64,000 nt of DNA from Plantactinospora alkalitolerans (GTDB lineage Bacteria > Actinomycetota > Actinomycetes > Mycobacteriales > Micromonosporaceae). The position numbers and the translations under genes are program-made. The DNA is taken from positions 1 through 64,000 of the forward strand of contig NZ_JADPUN010000205.1 of assembly GCF_015690345.1 (NCBI RefSeq), in the 5' to 3' direction. Positions 1-9,356 of the stretch are shown one piece after another (position 1 is the first letter of the stretch; each line of letters begins with the position of its first letter). A model generated the notes under the pieces. That model saw nothing but the letters and a program-made list of their open reading frames with translations, was not told the DNA's origin and did no database searches.

Positions 1-162
1 GGCCGGCCCGCCGCCCACCGCCAGCGCCGCACCGCCCAGCGCCAGTGCCCCGGGGCGGCGGGCCGGCCCACCGCGCTCGGTGCCCGAGTGAATCTGGTCG
101 GTTCGGCCGCTGTTCCCGGCCCGGTCCGGCAGGCTCGATGCCGACGGACGGGGGTGGCGGCA

Positions 163-1404
163 GTGCGGGTGAGACTCGATGTCACGGTGTCCTCCCGGGG
201 CGTCGCGACCCGGGTCGGCATCGCGGCGCTGGCCGCGGTTCCGGCCGTTGCCGTCCGGATGTCCGGCGGTCATCTGCCGCCATTGGTCGGAATCGCGGTC
301 TTCGGGGTGGCCGTGCTGTCGGCGGTGGCGCTGCTGATGTGGGCCTCGGAGGTGGCCCGGGTGGACCTGCCCGGCAGTCTCGCACTGGCGCTGCTCGCCC
401 TGGTGGCGGTGCTACCGGAGTACGCGATCGACATCTACTTCGCGTTCGCCGCCGGTTCCGACCCGGAGTTCGCGGCGTTCGCACTGGCGAACATGACCGG
501 CGCCAACCGTCTGCTGATCGGGGTGGCCTGGCCACTGCTGGTCTTCTTCGCCATCTGGGCCGTACGCCGACGGGGGCGGCCCGGCGACCGCAACGGCGTA
601 CGCCTGTCCCCGCACCGGCGGACCGAGACCGTGTACCTGTTGATGGCGACCGTGTATGCGCTGGTCATCCCGCTGACCGGTCGACTGGCCTGGTACGACA
701 CCGTGGTCCTGGGCGGCCTGTACGCGCTCTACCTGTCCCGGATCGGGCGGAGCGAGCACGCCGAGGAGGGGCTGGTGGGGGTGGCGGCCACCCTCGCCGA
801 CCAGCCCACCGCGCGACGCCGGTTTACCGCTGCGGCACTGTTCGGTACGGCCGCGGTGGTGATCCTGAGTGCGGCCGAGCCCTTTGGCAAGTCCCTCGTC
901 GAGGCCGGATCGACGTTGGGGATCGACGAGTTCCTGCTCGTGCAGTGGTTGGCTCCGGTCGCCTCCGAGGCTCCGGAGGTGATCGTGGCGGTGGCCTTCG
1001 CCCTCCGGGGTCGGGCCGACGACGGGCTGGGGGCCCTGCTGGCGGCGAAGCTCAACCAGTGGACCCTGCTCGTCGCCTGCCTGCCGATCGCCTTCTTCCT
1101 CGGTGGCGGGGAGTTGACCGGGCTGCCGCTGGACGACCGGCAGACCGAGGAGTTGTACCTCACCACCGCGCAGACCCTGCTCGGCGTCGCGGTCCTGCTG
1201 GATCTACGCATCTCCCGGAGCGAGGCGGCGCTGCTGCTTCTGCTGTTCGCCGTGCAGTTCGCCATACCGACACAGATGGTCCGCTACGTGGTCGCCGTCG
1301 CGTACGCGATCCTGGCCGGCATCCTGTTGCTCCGTCATCGGCGGGAAGTGCCCGACCTGGTACGCGCCGCCTGGCCGACCGGTCGGGCCCGGCCCCGCAC
1401 CTGA
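163..1404 (+). CDS. Sodium/calcium exchanger-family membrane protein
   Basis: This is a polytopic membrane protein of about 413 residues that looks like a member of the Ca2+/cation antiporter superfamily. Two related alpha-repeat-like segments are visible. The first, around residues 79-125, holds the acidic stretch VLPEYAID followed by ANMTGANRLLIG. The second, around residues 262-300, holds APVASEAPEVIVA followed by AAKLNQW. In exchangers these repeats carry the ion-binding acidic residues. A short basic loop of about 60 residues separates the two hydrophobic halves. I chose the GTG at 163, which follows a GGGGGTGG stretch; an upstream GTG at 88 is also possible. Substrate (Ca2+, Na+ or H+) cannot be told from sequence alone. 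Confidence 0.8.
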   Translation: MRVRLDVTVSSRGVATRVGIAALAAVPAVAVRMSGGHLPPLVGIAVFGVAVLSAVALLMWASEVARVDLPGSLALALLALVAVLPEYAIDIYFAFAAGSDPEFAAFALANMTGANRLLIGVAWPLLVFFAIWAVRRRGRPGDRNGVRLSPHRRTETVYLLMATVYALVIPLTGRLAWYDTVVLGGLYALYLSRIGRSEHAEEGLVGVAATLADQPTARRRFTAAALFGTAAVVILSAAEPFGKSLVEAGSTLGIDEFLLVQWLAPVASEAPEVIVAVAFALRGRADDGLGALLAAKLNQWTLLVACLPIAFFLGGGELTGLPLDDRQTEELYLTTAQTLLGVAVLLDLRISRSEAALLLLLFAVQFAIPTQMVRYVVAVAYAILAGILLLRHRREVPDLVRAAWPTGRARPRT

Positions 1405-1577
1405 GCCACGGCGTACCGGTCGGGTCCCGGGTCGCCGGGCCCGTCGCCCCGACCCGGTCGCCCGGCTCTCCACGACCGCCGGAGCGAGCCCTTCGACCAC
1501 GTGAACTCATTTGACTTCCGAATGCTCACTCGGGTTTGCTGTGCGCCGCCTTCAACATCAACGGGAGCGGCGCAGAC

Positions 1578-2240
1578 GTGGGCAGACGAATTCGCGTGGC
1601 CGTACTGGCCGCGGTCATCATCGGGATCGCCGCCGGTTGCGGCGATTCCGCCGAGACACCGTCGGCCGGCGGTAAGGCCTCGGCGAGCCCGAGTGCGACG
1701 CCGGTGGCGCCGGGTCCTCCCTGGTACGACGACGTCGCGCCCGCGACGGCGGCCGCCAAGGTCGGTCCGGAGGGTTCGCCCTGCGAGCTGCCGATCACCT
1801 TCGATCTGCCCGCGAAGTGGAAAGCCAAGCCGGTCGTGTTCAACCCGGACTTCGCCGAACTGATCCAGGTGGGCGGATCCACCATGAGCTGTGAGATCGA
1901 CGCGAGGCCGGCCGGCAACATCGGCTTCATGCGGGTCTGGGTCGTCGACCGGGGTGCGGTCATCGGCGCGCGCAAGGGCCTGGAGGAGTTCGTCGCCAAG
2001 TACGGCAAGCTCACGGACGTGCAGTACCGGAACACCAAGGCCGGTCCGCTGATCGCCACCGAGGTGACGTTCATGGAGGAGAGCAAACTGACCGGTGAGG
2101 CCAAGCGGGGTCGGGCGCTGGTGGTGGCGACCCGGTACGGCACGATGCTGCTGACGCTGAGCGGTTCCGATACCGAGGAGTTCGAGGCGGTGTTCCCGGC
2201 GTTCCAACTCGCGAAGCAGACGGTCTCGGTGACCAGGTAG
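1578..2240 (+). CDS. Putative secreted lipoprotein
   Basis: This is a predicted lipoprotein of 220 residues. The N-terminus is basic (GRRIR), followed by a hydrophobic segment and the lipobox IAAGC with the lipidated cysteine at about residue 21. A Ser/Ala/Pro-rich linker follows, then a globular domain of about 165 residues that I do not recognise beyond a loose likeness to mycobacterial Lpq-type lipoproteins. The GTG at 1578 is preferred over an upstream ATG at 1536 because GGAG lies just upstream and because it places the signal peptide at the very N-terminus. It follows the exchanger gene after a gap of about 170 bp, so it is probably transcribed separately. Confidence 0.75.
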   Translation: MGRRIRVAVLAAVIIGIAAGCGDSAETPSAGGKASASPSATPVAPGPPWYDDVAPATAAAKVGPEGSPCELPITFDLPAKWKAKPVVFNPDFAELIQVGGSTMSCEIDARPAGNIGFMRVWVVDRGAVIGARKGLEEFVAKYGKLTDVQYRNTKAGPLIATEVTFMEESKLTGEAKRGRALVVATRYGTMLLTLSGSDTEEFEAVFPAFQLAKQTVSVTR

Positions 2241-2437
2241 CGCGGCGGACCGCGGCTTGGACCAGCGGACCGGAGGCGAGCGGCATTACTCGGTGCGGAA
2301 AGTGGCGTGCCCACGGTGGTCCGGTGTTCCGGCAGCTCGGCGATCTCGCCGCCGACCACACGACCTGGTGGTTTCGGGTGGGGACGGGTAATTTCAGTCA
2401 CCTACCGTCTTCACTACCCGTTGAGGAATTCCGCCAC

Positions 2438-2965
2438 GTGTCGAGTATCGAAAAGGTCACCGGTGAACTGCGTGCCCTGTCGGCGGGCGTCGAGCGGGCG
2501 CAGGGCCAGGCGGCCGCCACCGGCAAACAGGCGCAGGAGGTCGCTGCCCGCGCCGCAGGCGCCGGCTTCCTCGCCGTGGCGGCGGGCATGGCCCGGGTAC
2601 GAGACGCGGTCAGCGGTATCCAGGGCCGCCTCGGCGAACTCGGTGAACTGATCGGAGGGGCGACGAAGAGAACCGCCGCCGTCCCCCAGGTGTCCTCACC
2701 CGACGAGACGATCAGCGGGCTGACACCCACGCAGAACACCCTCGACGACGTCCGTGCCGTGGCGACCCGGACCATCGAGCAGGTCACCGAGACGCAGCAA
2801 CTCGTCACCGTCATCCTGCAGGGCGGCCAGCCCGGACCGATGCTGTCGGCGCTGGAGAGCATCAAACAGGTCCTCGTGCAGGTCACCCAACGCACCGGCA
2901 GCGCCCGGCAGTTCGTCGACGCGGCGATCGCCGAGGCGCGACAACTCGGCTCCTCGGGAAACTGA
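2438..2965 (+). CDS. DUF6244-like coiled-coil protein
   Basis: This is a soluble, Ala/Gln/Glu-rich helical protein of 175 residues that begins SSIEKVTGELRALSAGVERA. It resembles the actinobacterial DUF6244 family, which has no known function. Predicted helices with heptad-like spacing cover residues 1-70 and 100-165; no membrane segment or signal peptide is seen. The GTG at 2438 has TTGAGGAA upstream and fits the family N-terminus, whereas upstream starts add an unrelated arginine/tryptophan-rich stretch. Proteins of this kind often sit beside secretion-related or WXG100-like genes, but none is visible here. Confidence 0.7.
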   Translation: MSSIEKVTGELRALSAGVERAQGQAAATGKQAQEVAARAAGAGFLAVAAGMARVRDAVSGIQGRLGELGELIGGATKRTAAVPQVSSPDETISGLTPTQNTLDDVRAVATRTIEQVTETQQLVTVILQGGQPGPMLSALESIKQVLVQVTQRTGSARQFVDAAIAEARQLGSSGN

Positions 2966-3075
2966 CCCGGTTGAGCCGGTGTCCCTGGCTGCCGAGGACC
3001 AGACCGTCCGTCTCGGAACTACCTCCGGCTGTCGGAGACCCGGACGAGCAGGGCGTGACGATGCGCCCGGGAAGG

Positions 3076-3417
3076 CTACGAGTCCGACCGGGGCGGCCGG
3101 GCGACGACCGGAGGCGAGTCGTCCGGAAGCTGGAAACGCTTCCGCCAGCGGTAGTGGCGCCACACGGCGACTGTGACGGCCACGGCAACGAACAGCGCGA
3201 CGGCGCCCTTCCAGGCGCGCTCGAACCACGATCGGTTGGTGCCGAACGCCGCCTCACCGGCCGCCATCAGCCACAAACCCACCCACGCCCACTGCCAGCC
3301 GCGTGGCCGGGAGAATTCGTCGGGCGGGCCGGAGAAGGCGACGGACGCGGCGACCGCGGCGCAGACGACGACCACCAGCGGTACCCCGATGCGCCAGGCG
3401 GCCTCCCACAGCGACAC
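3076..3417 (-). CDS. Small three-helix membrane protein
   Basis: This 113-residue protein has three hydrophobic segments (about residues 9-29, 42-58 and 67-87) and a basic C-terminal tail rich in Arg and Pro. I do not recognise a family. The start is a GTG without a clear Shine-Dalgarno site. It lies downstream of the transglutaminase-like gene on the same strand with a gap of about 90 bp, so the two could be co-transcribed. Confidence 0.5.
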   Translation of the reverse strand: MSLWEAAWRIGVPLVVVVCAAVAASVAFSGPPDEFSRPRGWQWAWVGLWLMAAGEAAFGTNRSWFERAWKGAVALFVAVAVTVAVWRHYRWRKRFQLPDDSPPVVARPPRSDS

Positions 3418-3510
3418 GAGCCGATCATGGCACCCTGCCAGACTGAATCACCAGAGCCGTTCGTCGCCGAACCTCCGCCCGGTGCGGTAGCAGCGAGCGG
3501 GCGCGTCTCC

Positions 3511-4356
3511 TCAGCGGGCCGGTTCGGGCAGCGGCTCGGGCGGTAGTTCCGTCAGTCGCTCGTCGCCCGCCAGCAGCGCCCCGAGTCGCGGATACCGGGC
3601 CGGCAACGCTGTCAGATCCCGTTCCTTCCGCAGAGCCCGGATCAGGCGGAGCGCATCTGTCGCCAGACCGAGCGCGCCGAGTTTCACGATCGTCCCGGTC
3701 TTCCCCTCCAGAATCGGGTCCATCGACGTCGTCCACTCCGGCAGCAGAACCCAGGACGCGTGCAGGCGGTCATCGAGTTGGACGACCGGCCTGGACCGGA
3801 GAAACTCCTCGCGGTCCGCGGAGACGTCGACGAACACCGGCATCGAATAGACCGGATCAACCTGGGCCGCCGCCAACAGGACCGGGTCCTGCACCAGCGT
3901 GGCGTCGACAAGCCGCGCGAACGACGACGTCCATACGACCATGTGCCCGTTCGTGGTGCCGTCGGGATGTACGACCGGCGGGTGCTTCGACACTCCCACC
4001 TCGGCAACCTCCGAGAACGTGTCGGTGGCCCGGTGGAGCGTGGCGCAGGCAGCCACCGGCTCGGCGTCGAAGCCGAGATGGCGCAACGCCCCACTGATCT
4101 GATAGCTCGTCGGAACGCAGGTCCCCACCGGCATGCCACTCTGTTTCTGGTGCAGCACGGCAAGGGCCGCGAGCAGTGGCACGACCTCCACCGGAGCCTC
4201 GACGAGCTGCCCGAACATCGGACTGAACTCGTACACCGGCATCAGCGCCGGCTCGTTCCGACGGAACCGGCGATCATCCGGACCAGGAGTGGGCGGGATC
4301 ATCCGGCGGATCGGTTCCCGGCGCTGCCGCCGGCTGCTCCGCTTCCGATCGCCCAC
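3511..4356 (-). CDS. Transglutaminase-like cysteine protein
   Basis: This 281-residue protein has the residue order of the transglutaminase-like fold: a cysteine in GTCVPTSYQISGALRHLGF (about residue 78), a histidine in NGHMVVW (about 136) and an aspartate in LVDATLV (about 150). The spacing of His to Asp and the hydrophobic helix after Cys fit the Cys-His-Asp core of transglutaminase and microbial peptidase relatives. No signal peptide is visible, so a cytoplasmic role is likely. The GTG at 4356 is chosen because GGGGAGG lies just upstream; a later ATG at 4302 lacks such a site. It is downstream of a class III aminotransferase on the same strand. The substrate is unknown and the fold call is inference from motif spacing. 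Confidence 0.6.
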   Translation of the reverse strand: MGDRKRSSRRQRREPIRRMIPPTPGPDDRRFRRNEPALMPVYEFSPMFGQLVEAPVEVVPLLAALAVLHQKQSGMPVGTCVPTSYQISGALRHLGFDAEPVAACATLHRATDTFSEVAEVGVSKHPPVVHPDGTTNGHMVVWTSSFARLVDATLVQDPVLLAAAQVDPVYSMPVFVDVSADREEFLRSRPVVQLDDRLHASWVLLPEWTTSMDPILEGKTGTIVKLGALGLATDALRLIRALRKERDLTALPARYPRLGALLAGDERLTELPPEPLPEPAR

Positions 4357-4512
4357 CCGAACCTCCCCAAGCGAGCACCAACAGCGCCGATCGATCGATG
4401 CTCGCACAGAAGCACCGGGACCGGACAGCCGCGTCGATGCGCACTTGGCGGTCAGCTCCGACTCCGATGCCCGGACATCCGGTCCGGCCACCTCCCGTTC
4501 ACCTGCGCCCCG

Positions 4513-5910
4513 CTACGCGGCGTTCCGTTCGTCGAGCCGGTCCAGGGCCGCGTCGAGAGCGTCGAGTCCGATCTCCATCTCCTCGGCGGTGATCCGCAGC
4601 GGGGGCGCGATGGTGACCGTGTTCGGCGCGTAGCTGAACAGCAGGACGTCGCGGCGCAGACATTCGCCCAGCACCAGGCCGGTGGGCTGGAAGCCGGTCG
4701 TCGGGTCGAGACCGGGATTCCGCCACCGGTCGGCCTCGACCCAGCGCTGACCGGTCGCCGGATCCCGGATCAGCTCGACGCCCCAGACCAGGCCCCGGCC
4801 GCTGTAGCCGGCCGCACACCCGTGCCGCGCGACGATGTCCTTGAGCCGGCTCTCCACGACGCCGCCCAGGTCGGCGGCGCGAGACACCAGATCCTCCTCG
4901 ATCATGATCTCCAGCGTCGCGACCACCGCCGCCAGCGCCAGCGGATGGCCGGCGAACGTGCTGCTGTGCCCCCACCAGCCCCGGCCGAAGAAGTCGGCGA
5001 TCTCCGTACTCACCAGGCAGGCCCCGACCGGTACCGCGGAACTACTGAGACCCTTCGCGGCGGTCATGATGTCCGGATGCACGTCGTAATGCTGGAACGC
5101 CCACCAACGACCGGTCCGGCCGACGCCGGAGATCGCCTCGTCGTCGATCCAGAGCACACCCAGCCGCCGGGTCAGCTCGCGGATCTGGCCGACGTACTCG
5201 TCGGGCACCAGGAACGCGCCGGCACCGTGCCAGATCTCGGTGATGAACGCGGCCACCCGGTCGACGCCCGCGGACCGGATCACCCGTTCGGTCGCATTGA
5301 CGCACGCCAACGTGCCGGTCGAATCCTTGCAGCTCGGATAGGTCTGGCCCAGTGGACAGGAGGAGCAGATCGGCGCAGGCGCCGAGGGGTACGGCGGGTG
5401 CGAGGTCGGCACGGGCCGGCTCGACCCGTCTTCGAGCGTGAGTCCGTTGCGCAGGGCGGTGATCCCGGTGACGGCGGCGGCACCGGCGGTCCACCCGTGG
5501 TACGCGAGGTCGCGCGTCACGATCAGCGGGCGGTTCTTGTACAGCTTGGCCACGATCATGGCCAGCTCGGTGGCCTCGGACCCGGACGAGACGAACCGCA
5601 CCCCGCCCACCCAGGCCGACTCGTCCATCGTCTCCTCGACCAGTAGCCTCGCCGCCCGGTCCTTGTCCTGGTGCGGAAAGAAGTCCGCGACGTAGTCGAG
5701 CCGGTCGACGGCGCGGTGCAGCGCGGCGGTCAGCTTCGGATGACGGTGCCCGACGCCGATGCACATGTGCTGACCATGGAAGTCGAGCAGCCGGCGCCCG
5801 TCGGCGAGCTCGATCCAGGAGCCCTCGGCTCCGGTGGCCGTCACGTCGAGCCGGTGGGTCCGGGGCGAGGTGCCCATCAGGTACCGCCGACCCGGATCAC
5901 GGCCGGTCAC
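4513..5910 (-). CDS. Class III PLP-dependent aminotransferase
   Basis: This is a 465-residue fold-type I, class III aminotransferase that would transfer an amino group between an amine or amino acid and a 2-oxo acid using pyridoxal phosphate. Visible landmarks are SSGSEATELAM (cofactor phosphate region), IDDEAISGVGRTG (Asp that contacts the pyridine nitrogen) and the Schiff-base lysine in MTAAKGLSS. A cysteine-rich insertion around residues 180-206 (CSSCPLGQTYPSC) is present in a subset of this family. The length is typical. The amino donor cannot be assigned; relatives act on GABA, taurine, beta-alanine or 2,2-dialkylglycine. It is followed by the transglutaminase-like gene. Confidence 0.85.
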   Translation of the reverse strand: MTGRDPGRRYLMGTSPRTHRLDVTATGAEGSWIELADGRRLLDFHGQHMCIGVGHRHPKLTAALHRAVDRLDYVADFFPHQDKDRAARLLVEETMDESAWVGGVRFVSSGSEATELAMIVAKLYKNRPLIVTRDLAYHGWTAGAAAVTGITALRNGLTLEDGSSRPVPTSHPPYPSAPAPICSSCPLGQTYPSCKDSTGTLACVNATERVIRSAGVDRVAAFITEIWHGAGAFLVPDEYVGQIRELTRRLGVLWIDDEAISGVGRTGRWWAFQHYDVHPDIMTAAKGLSSSAVPVGACLVSTEIADFFGRGWWGHSSTFAGHPLALAAVVATLEIMIEEDLVSRAADLGGVVESRLKDIVARHGCAAGYSGRGLVWGVELIRDPATGQRWVEADRWRNPGLDPTTGFQPTGLVLGECLRRDVLLFSYAPNTVTIAPPLRITAEEMEIGLDALDAALDRLDERNAA

Positions 5911-6083
5911 GTCGACCCCCCGGCCGGTCCAGCAGGTCCGGGCTCGAAATAACGACGCTCAGGAATGGCGGCATGCCGACTCCTTCCTCGGCACCCCAAC
6001 GTATGGACCGAAGCGTGCCGGGGACGAGGCAACCGATGGGCAAAATCGAGCAGCGGACCGGCAAAATAGCGGCAACGCGGACG

Positions 6084-8897
6084 CTAACCGGCAGGCAGCG
6101 TCTCGGAGCGACTCAGCAGGGCGCGTACCGTCCGGGCCTCGGCCGCGCCGATGTCCCGCAACAGCGCCAGCGCCGCATGCCAGTGGGCCCGCCCGGCGAC
6201 CACGTCGCCCGCGCCGGTCAGGGCCCGGCCGAGCACGACGAGCGCGCACCCCTCGCCGAGGCGGTACCCGGTCTCCCGCTGCACGGCGACCGCCAGTTCC
6301 GCGGCGGTGGCGGCCGGACCCGGTTCGCCAGCGTCGAGATGCAGTTCGGCGCGGAGGGACCGGGCGCTGCCCTCCAACACGCGGTACCCGCTACTGGCGG
6401 CGATGTCCAGCGCCGCGGTCACCGCGTCGAGGGCGGACGTGGGCTCGTCGAGCTGCCGCAGGGCGGCGCCCTCCCCGAGCAGTGCGACCGTCATGGCGTA
6501 CCGGTACCCACTCCGACCGGCCAGGTCCCGCGCCTGGCGGTGATGGTCGACCGCCGGCCGGTGCCGGCCAAGGCGCTCCAGGATGGTGCCCAGGGTGTTG
6601 AGCGCGTCGACCCGGTACCGGTTGTGGCTGTCACCGCGCGTCATGTCCAACGCGTCCTCGGCCAGCCGCAGGGCGCCCGCATGGTCACCGGTGTCGCAGT
6701 GCAACGCGGCGAGGCCGCAGAGCGTCCATCCTTCGCTGTCCTGGTCGCCCAGCTGCCGATGTAGCGCCAGCGCCCCTTCGAAACACTCCCTGGCACGGTC
6801 GAACCGTCCCAGCGCATGGCAGGCCTGACCGAGGTTGGCGAGCGTGTTCGCCTCGATGCTCCGCGCGGAGACCAGCCGGGACGCCGCCAGGGCCTTCTCG
6901 GCCTCGTCGGCCGATGCCGCCAGCCGGCCGAGTTCCAGCCAGGCCACTCCGAGGTTGGACCGCGCGGTAGCCTCGATCGGGGCCCGACCGGTACGGCGGG
7001 CGTGCGTCAGCACGTCGGCGAAGTTCACGGCCGCCTCCGCCGCCTGCCCCAGCCGCAGGTACACGTTGCCGAGCGACCCGTGCGCGGCCATCGCGCCGTC
7101 CAGCCAACCGGCACGCCGGGCCAGCGTGATGGTCAGCGAGTATTCGCTCGCGGCGCGTTCCTGGTCGCCGAGCCGGGAGTACAGGGTCGCGAGGCTGAGG
7201 TGGGCAGCCGCCTGACCGGGCAGGTCGTCATCGGCGCGCGCGGCCGCGAGACCCGCGCCGGCGGTGCTCATCCAGTCCACCGTGTCCATCCGGAACATGA
7301 GATGACCGCGGATGCCGTCGGCGAGCCGCCAGGCCGCGGGGCGGGGCCCGTGCACGGCGGCGTGGGTGATCGCGGCCAGGAGGTTCGCGTGCTCCGCGTC
7401 CAGCCATCCGGAGGCCTGGCCGGGGTCGTCGAACCGGGGCACGTCGCTGGCGGCGGGCCCGCCGGGCAGCGGGGCCAGCCGCATGAGCTGGGGATGCAGG
7501 ACGTTGGCGGCGCTGTCGACCATCTCCAGGTAGTAGTCGTAGAACCGCGTGACGACCGCCTGCCGGGCGGGTTCCTCCTCCTCGGCGTGCGCCCGCTCGC
7601 GGGCGTAGAGACACAGCAGATCGTGGTAGCCGAACCGGCGGGGCCCGCGCTGTTCGAGCAGGTGAACGCGGGCCAGCAGGCCAAGCGTGACCGCCGCCTC
7701 GGCGGAGGTCACGTCGCCGATCGCCGCGGCCGACTCGATGTTGACGTCCGGGCACGGCATCAGGCCGAGCCGCCGGAACAGTTGGCGGGCGGACTCCGGA
7801 AGCGCGAAGTACGACTGGTCGATCGCCGCCCGTACCGCGGACTGCACTTCGCCGTGCACCGCCAGTTCGGACAGCCGGTCTGGCCGCAGCGTCGCCGCGT
7901 ACCCGGCAACGGTCTGGTACGGCTGTCCGTGCAGGTTGGCGGCGGCGATCCGCAACGCCATCGGCAGGAACGCGCACAGCCGGGCCAGTTCAGCGGTGGC
8001 CTCCGGCTCCGCCGAGACCCGTGCGTCGCCGAGGATCCGTCCGAGCAGGGCGCGGGCCTCGTCGGGCTGGAGCAGGCCCATGGTGAGCCGGGTGGCGCCC
8101 TCCCTGGCGATCAGACCGCTCAGGTGATCGCGGCTGGTCACCAGGACGAGGTTGTTCGCGCCACCCGGCAGCAGGGGGCGTACCTGATCGGGGTCGCAAC
8201 CGTTGTCCAGCAGCACCAGGACGCGGCGGTCGGCCAGCATCGACCGGTACATGGCCGCGGCGGTCTCAATATCGGTCGGTACCTCCTCCGGCCGCACGCC
8301 CAGGGCCCGGAGAAACTGGGACAGCGCGTCGAGCGGGCGAACCGGCCCCGTGCCCGGCGCGAAGCCACGAAGGTCGACGAACAACTGGCCGTCCGGGAAG
8401 CGGTGGCGTACCCGGTGTGCCCAGCGCACCGCCAGCGCGGTCTTCCCGACCCCGGCCGTGCCGGCGACCGTCAGGAGCGTCACCGGGTTGGCCGGGGCGG
8501 TATCGACGCCATCCTGGCCGGGAAGAGTGGCGGTGCTCGCTTCCAGCAGTGCATCGAGCCGGCGCAACTCGTCGCTCCGCCCCACGAACCCGGCAGTGTC
8601 GACCGGCAGTTGCGCCGGCACGACGGCGACCGCCGAGGAAGCCGCCGCTCGGGACGCCACCGGCGCCGGGGCCGCCCTGGACTCCTCGTGCTCGTCGGCC
8701 CCGAGCGCCGCGACCACCAGCCGCCGGGTCTCCAGCCGGGGCGTACCGGATCGGCCGGCCTCGAGATTACGGACGGTTCGGATGCTCACCCGGGCGCGGG
8801 CCGCCAGTTGCTCCTGACTGAGCATCAGTTCGGTCCGGCGTGCCTTCACCCACCGGCCGAACTCGGCTGCGGCGACCTGCCGCTCGTCCTGGTCCAA
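6084..8897 (-). CDS. XRE-HTH / NB-ARC / TPR STAND regulator
   Basis: This 937-residue protein is a predicted ATP-dependent transcription regulator of the STAND class. An XRE-type helix-turn-helix spans about residues 10-65 (LSQEQLAARARVSIRTVRNLEAG). An NB-ARC ATPase follows at about 110-350 with Walker A GTAGVGKT and a Walker B-like VLVLLDNG. Degenerate TPR repeats cover about 540-920. Such proteins usually couple ligand sensing by the repeats to promoter binding. The start is a TTG at 8897 supported by GGAGGT six bases upstream. No adjacent biosynthetic cluster is visible, so its target is unknown. Confidence 0.85.
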   Translation of the reverse strand: MDQDERQVAAAEFGRWVKARRTELMLSQEQLAARARVSIRTVRNLEAGRSGTPRLETRRLVVAALGADEHEESRAAPAPVASRAAASSAVAVVPAQLPVDTAGFVGRSDELRRLDALLEASTATLPGQDGVDTAPANPVTLLTVAGTAGVGKTALAVRWAHRVRHRFPDGQLFVDLRGFAPGTGPVRPLDALSQFLRALGVRPEEVPTDIETAAAMYRSMLADRRVLVLLDNGCDPDQVRPLLPGGANNLVLVTSRDHLSGLIAREGATRLTMGLLQPDEARALLGRILGDARVSAEPEATAELARLCAFLPMALRIAAANLHGQPYQTVAGYAATLRPDRLSELAVHGEVQSAVRAAIDQSYFALPESARQLFRRLGLMPCPDVNIESAAAIGDVTSAEAAVTLGLLARVHLLEQRGPRRFGYHDLLCLYARERAHAEEEEPARQAVVTRFYDYYLEMVDSAANVLHPQLMRLAPLPGGPAASDVPRFDDPGQASGWLDAEHANLLAAITHAAVHGPRPAAWRLADGIRGHLMFRMDTVDWMSTAGAGLAAARADDDLPGQAAAHLSLATLYSRLGDQERAASEYSLTITLARRAGWLDGAMAAHGSLGNVYLRLGQAAEAAVNFADVLTHARRTGRAPIEATARSNLGVAWLELGRLAASADEAEKALAASRLVSARSIEANTLANLGQACHALGRFDRARECFEGALALHRQLGDQDSEGWTLCGLAALHCDTGDHAGALRLAEDALDMTRGDSHNRYRVDALNTLGTILERLGRHRPAVDHHRQARDLAGRSGYRYAMTVALLGEGAALRQLDEPTSALDAVTAALDIAASSGYRVLEGSARSLRAELHLDAGEPGPAATAAELAVAVQRETGYRLGEGCALVVLGRALTGAGDVVAGRAHWHAALALLRDIGAAEARTVRALLSRSETLPAG

Positions 8898-9088
8898 TCC
8901 GCCACCTCCGCCTTGACGACCGGCCGATACGCAGATCCGCGACCCGATCCCCCCGGTAACCCGTTCGAAGCGATGCCGTCACCGATGTCGTGCGGGTGCC
9001 CCGTACGGATCGCCGATCCCCCGTACCTGGGCGGGACGGTCTCGTCGCGCGGTCCGCGGTCGCGGTCGGTGACCGTGGTGTTGGTCAT
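8846..9088 (-). CDS. Possible small hypothetical protein
   Basis: This 80-codon open frame starts with an ATG preceded by GAAGG and overlaps the first 52 bases of the NB-ARC regulator gene. The product would be hydrophilic, rich in Gly, Arg and Asp, with no recognisable domain, signal peptide or membrane segment. The rest of the 459-bp interval between the regulator and the serine hydrolase (8898-9356) shows nothing else I can identify and is presumably promoter sequence. This may be a chance frame in GC-rich DNA. Confidence 0.2.
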   Translation of the reverse strand: MTNTTVTDRDRGPRDETVPPRYGGSAIRTGHPHDIGDGIASNGLPGGSGRGSAYRPVVKAEVADWTRTSGRSPQPSSAGG

Positions 9089-9356
9089 GATGCGCCTTCG
9101 GCGCACCAGCCGCTGCCCGGCCGCGTTGGGTGCGGCGACCCGGCCACCACGGCGGTCGTCGGCGGACCGGCCCTGTCGGCAGGCCCGGCTCGGCGACCTG
9201 GGAATCCGCGACGGTTTCGGCGCTGTGCACCGTGGAGCGTCACCGCTTCGGCCACCCCAGGTCCGACCACCTTGGACCCGGATCCGTCCTTACGGTGGAT
9301 ACGGCAGTCTCATCCAGTGCCGGCCACAGGCCGGCGATTGGTGGGTGGATGACCCG

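Noticed and set aside
3760-5646. Long plus-strand open frame (628 codons) opposite the aminotransferase
   Set aside because: It is a GC-driven shadow: composition is Arg/Gly/Asp/His-rich with no domain, and the opposite strand has a clear enzyme with all motifs.
8979-9230. Arg/Pro-rich minus-strand frame between regulator and serine hydrolase
   Set aside because: No ribosome site, no domain and biased composition; likely chance.
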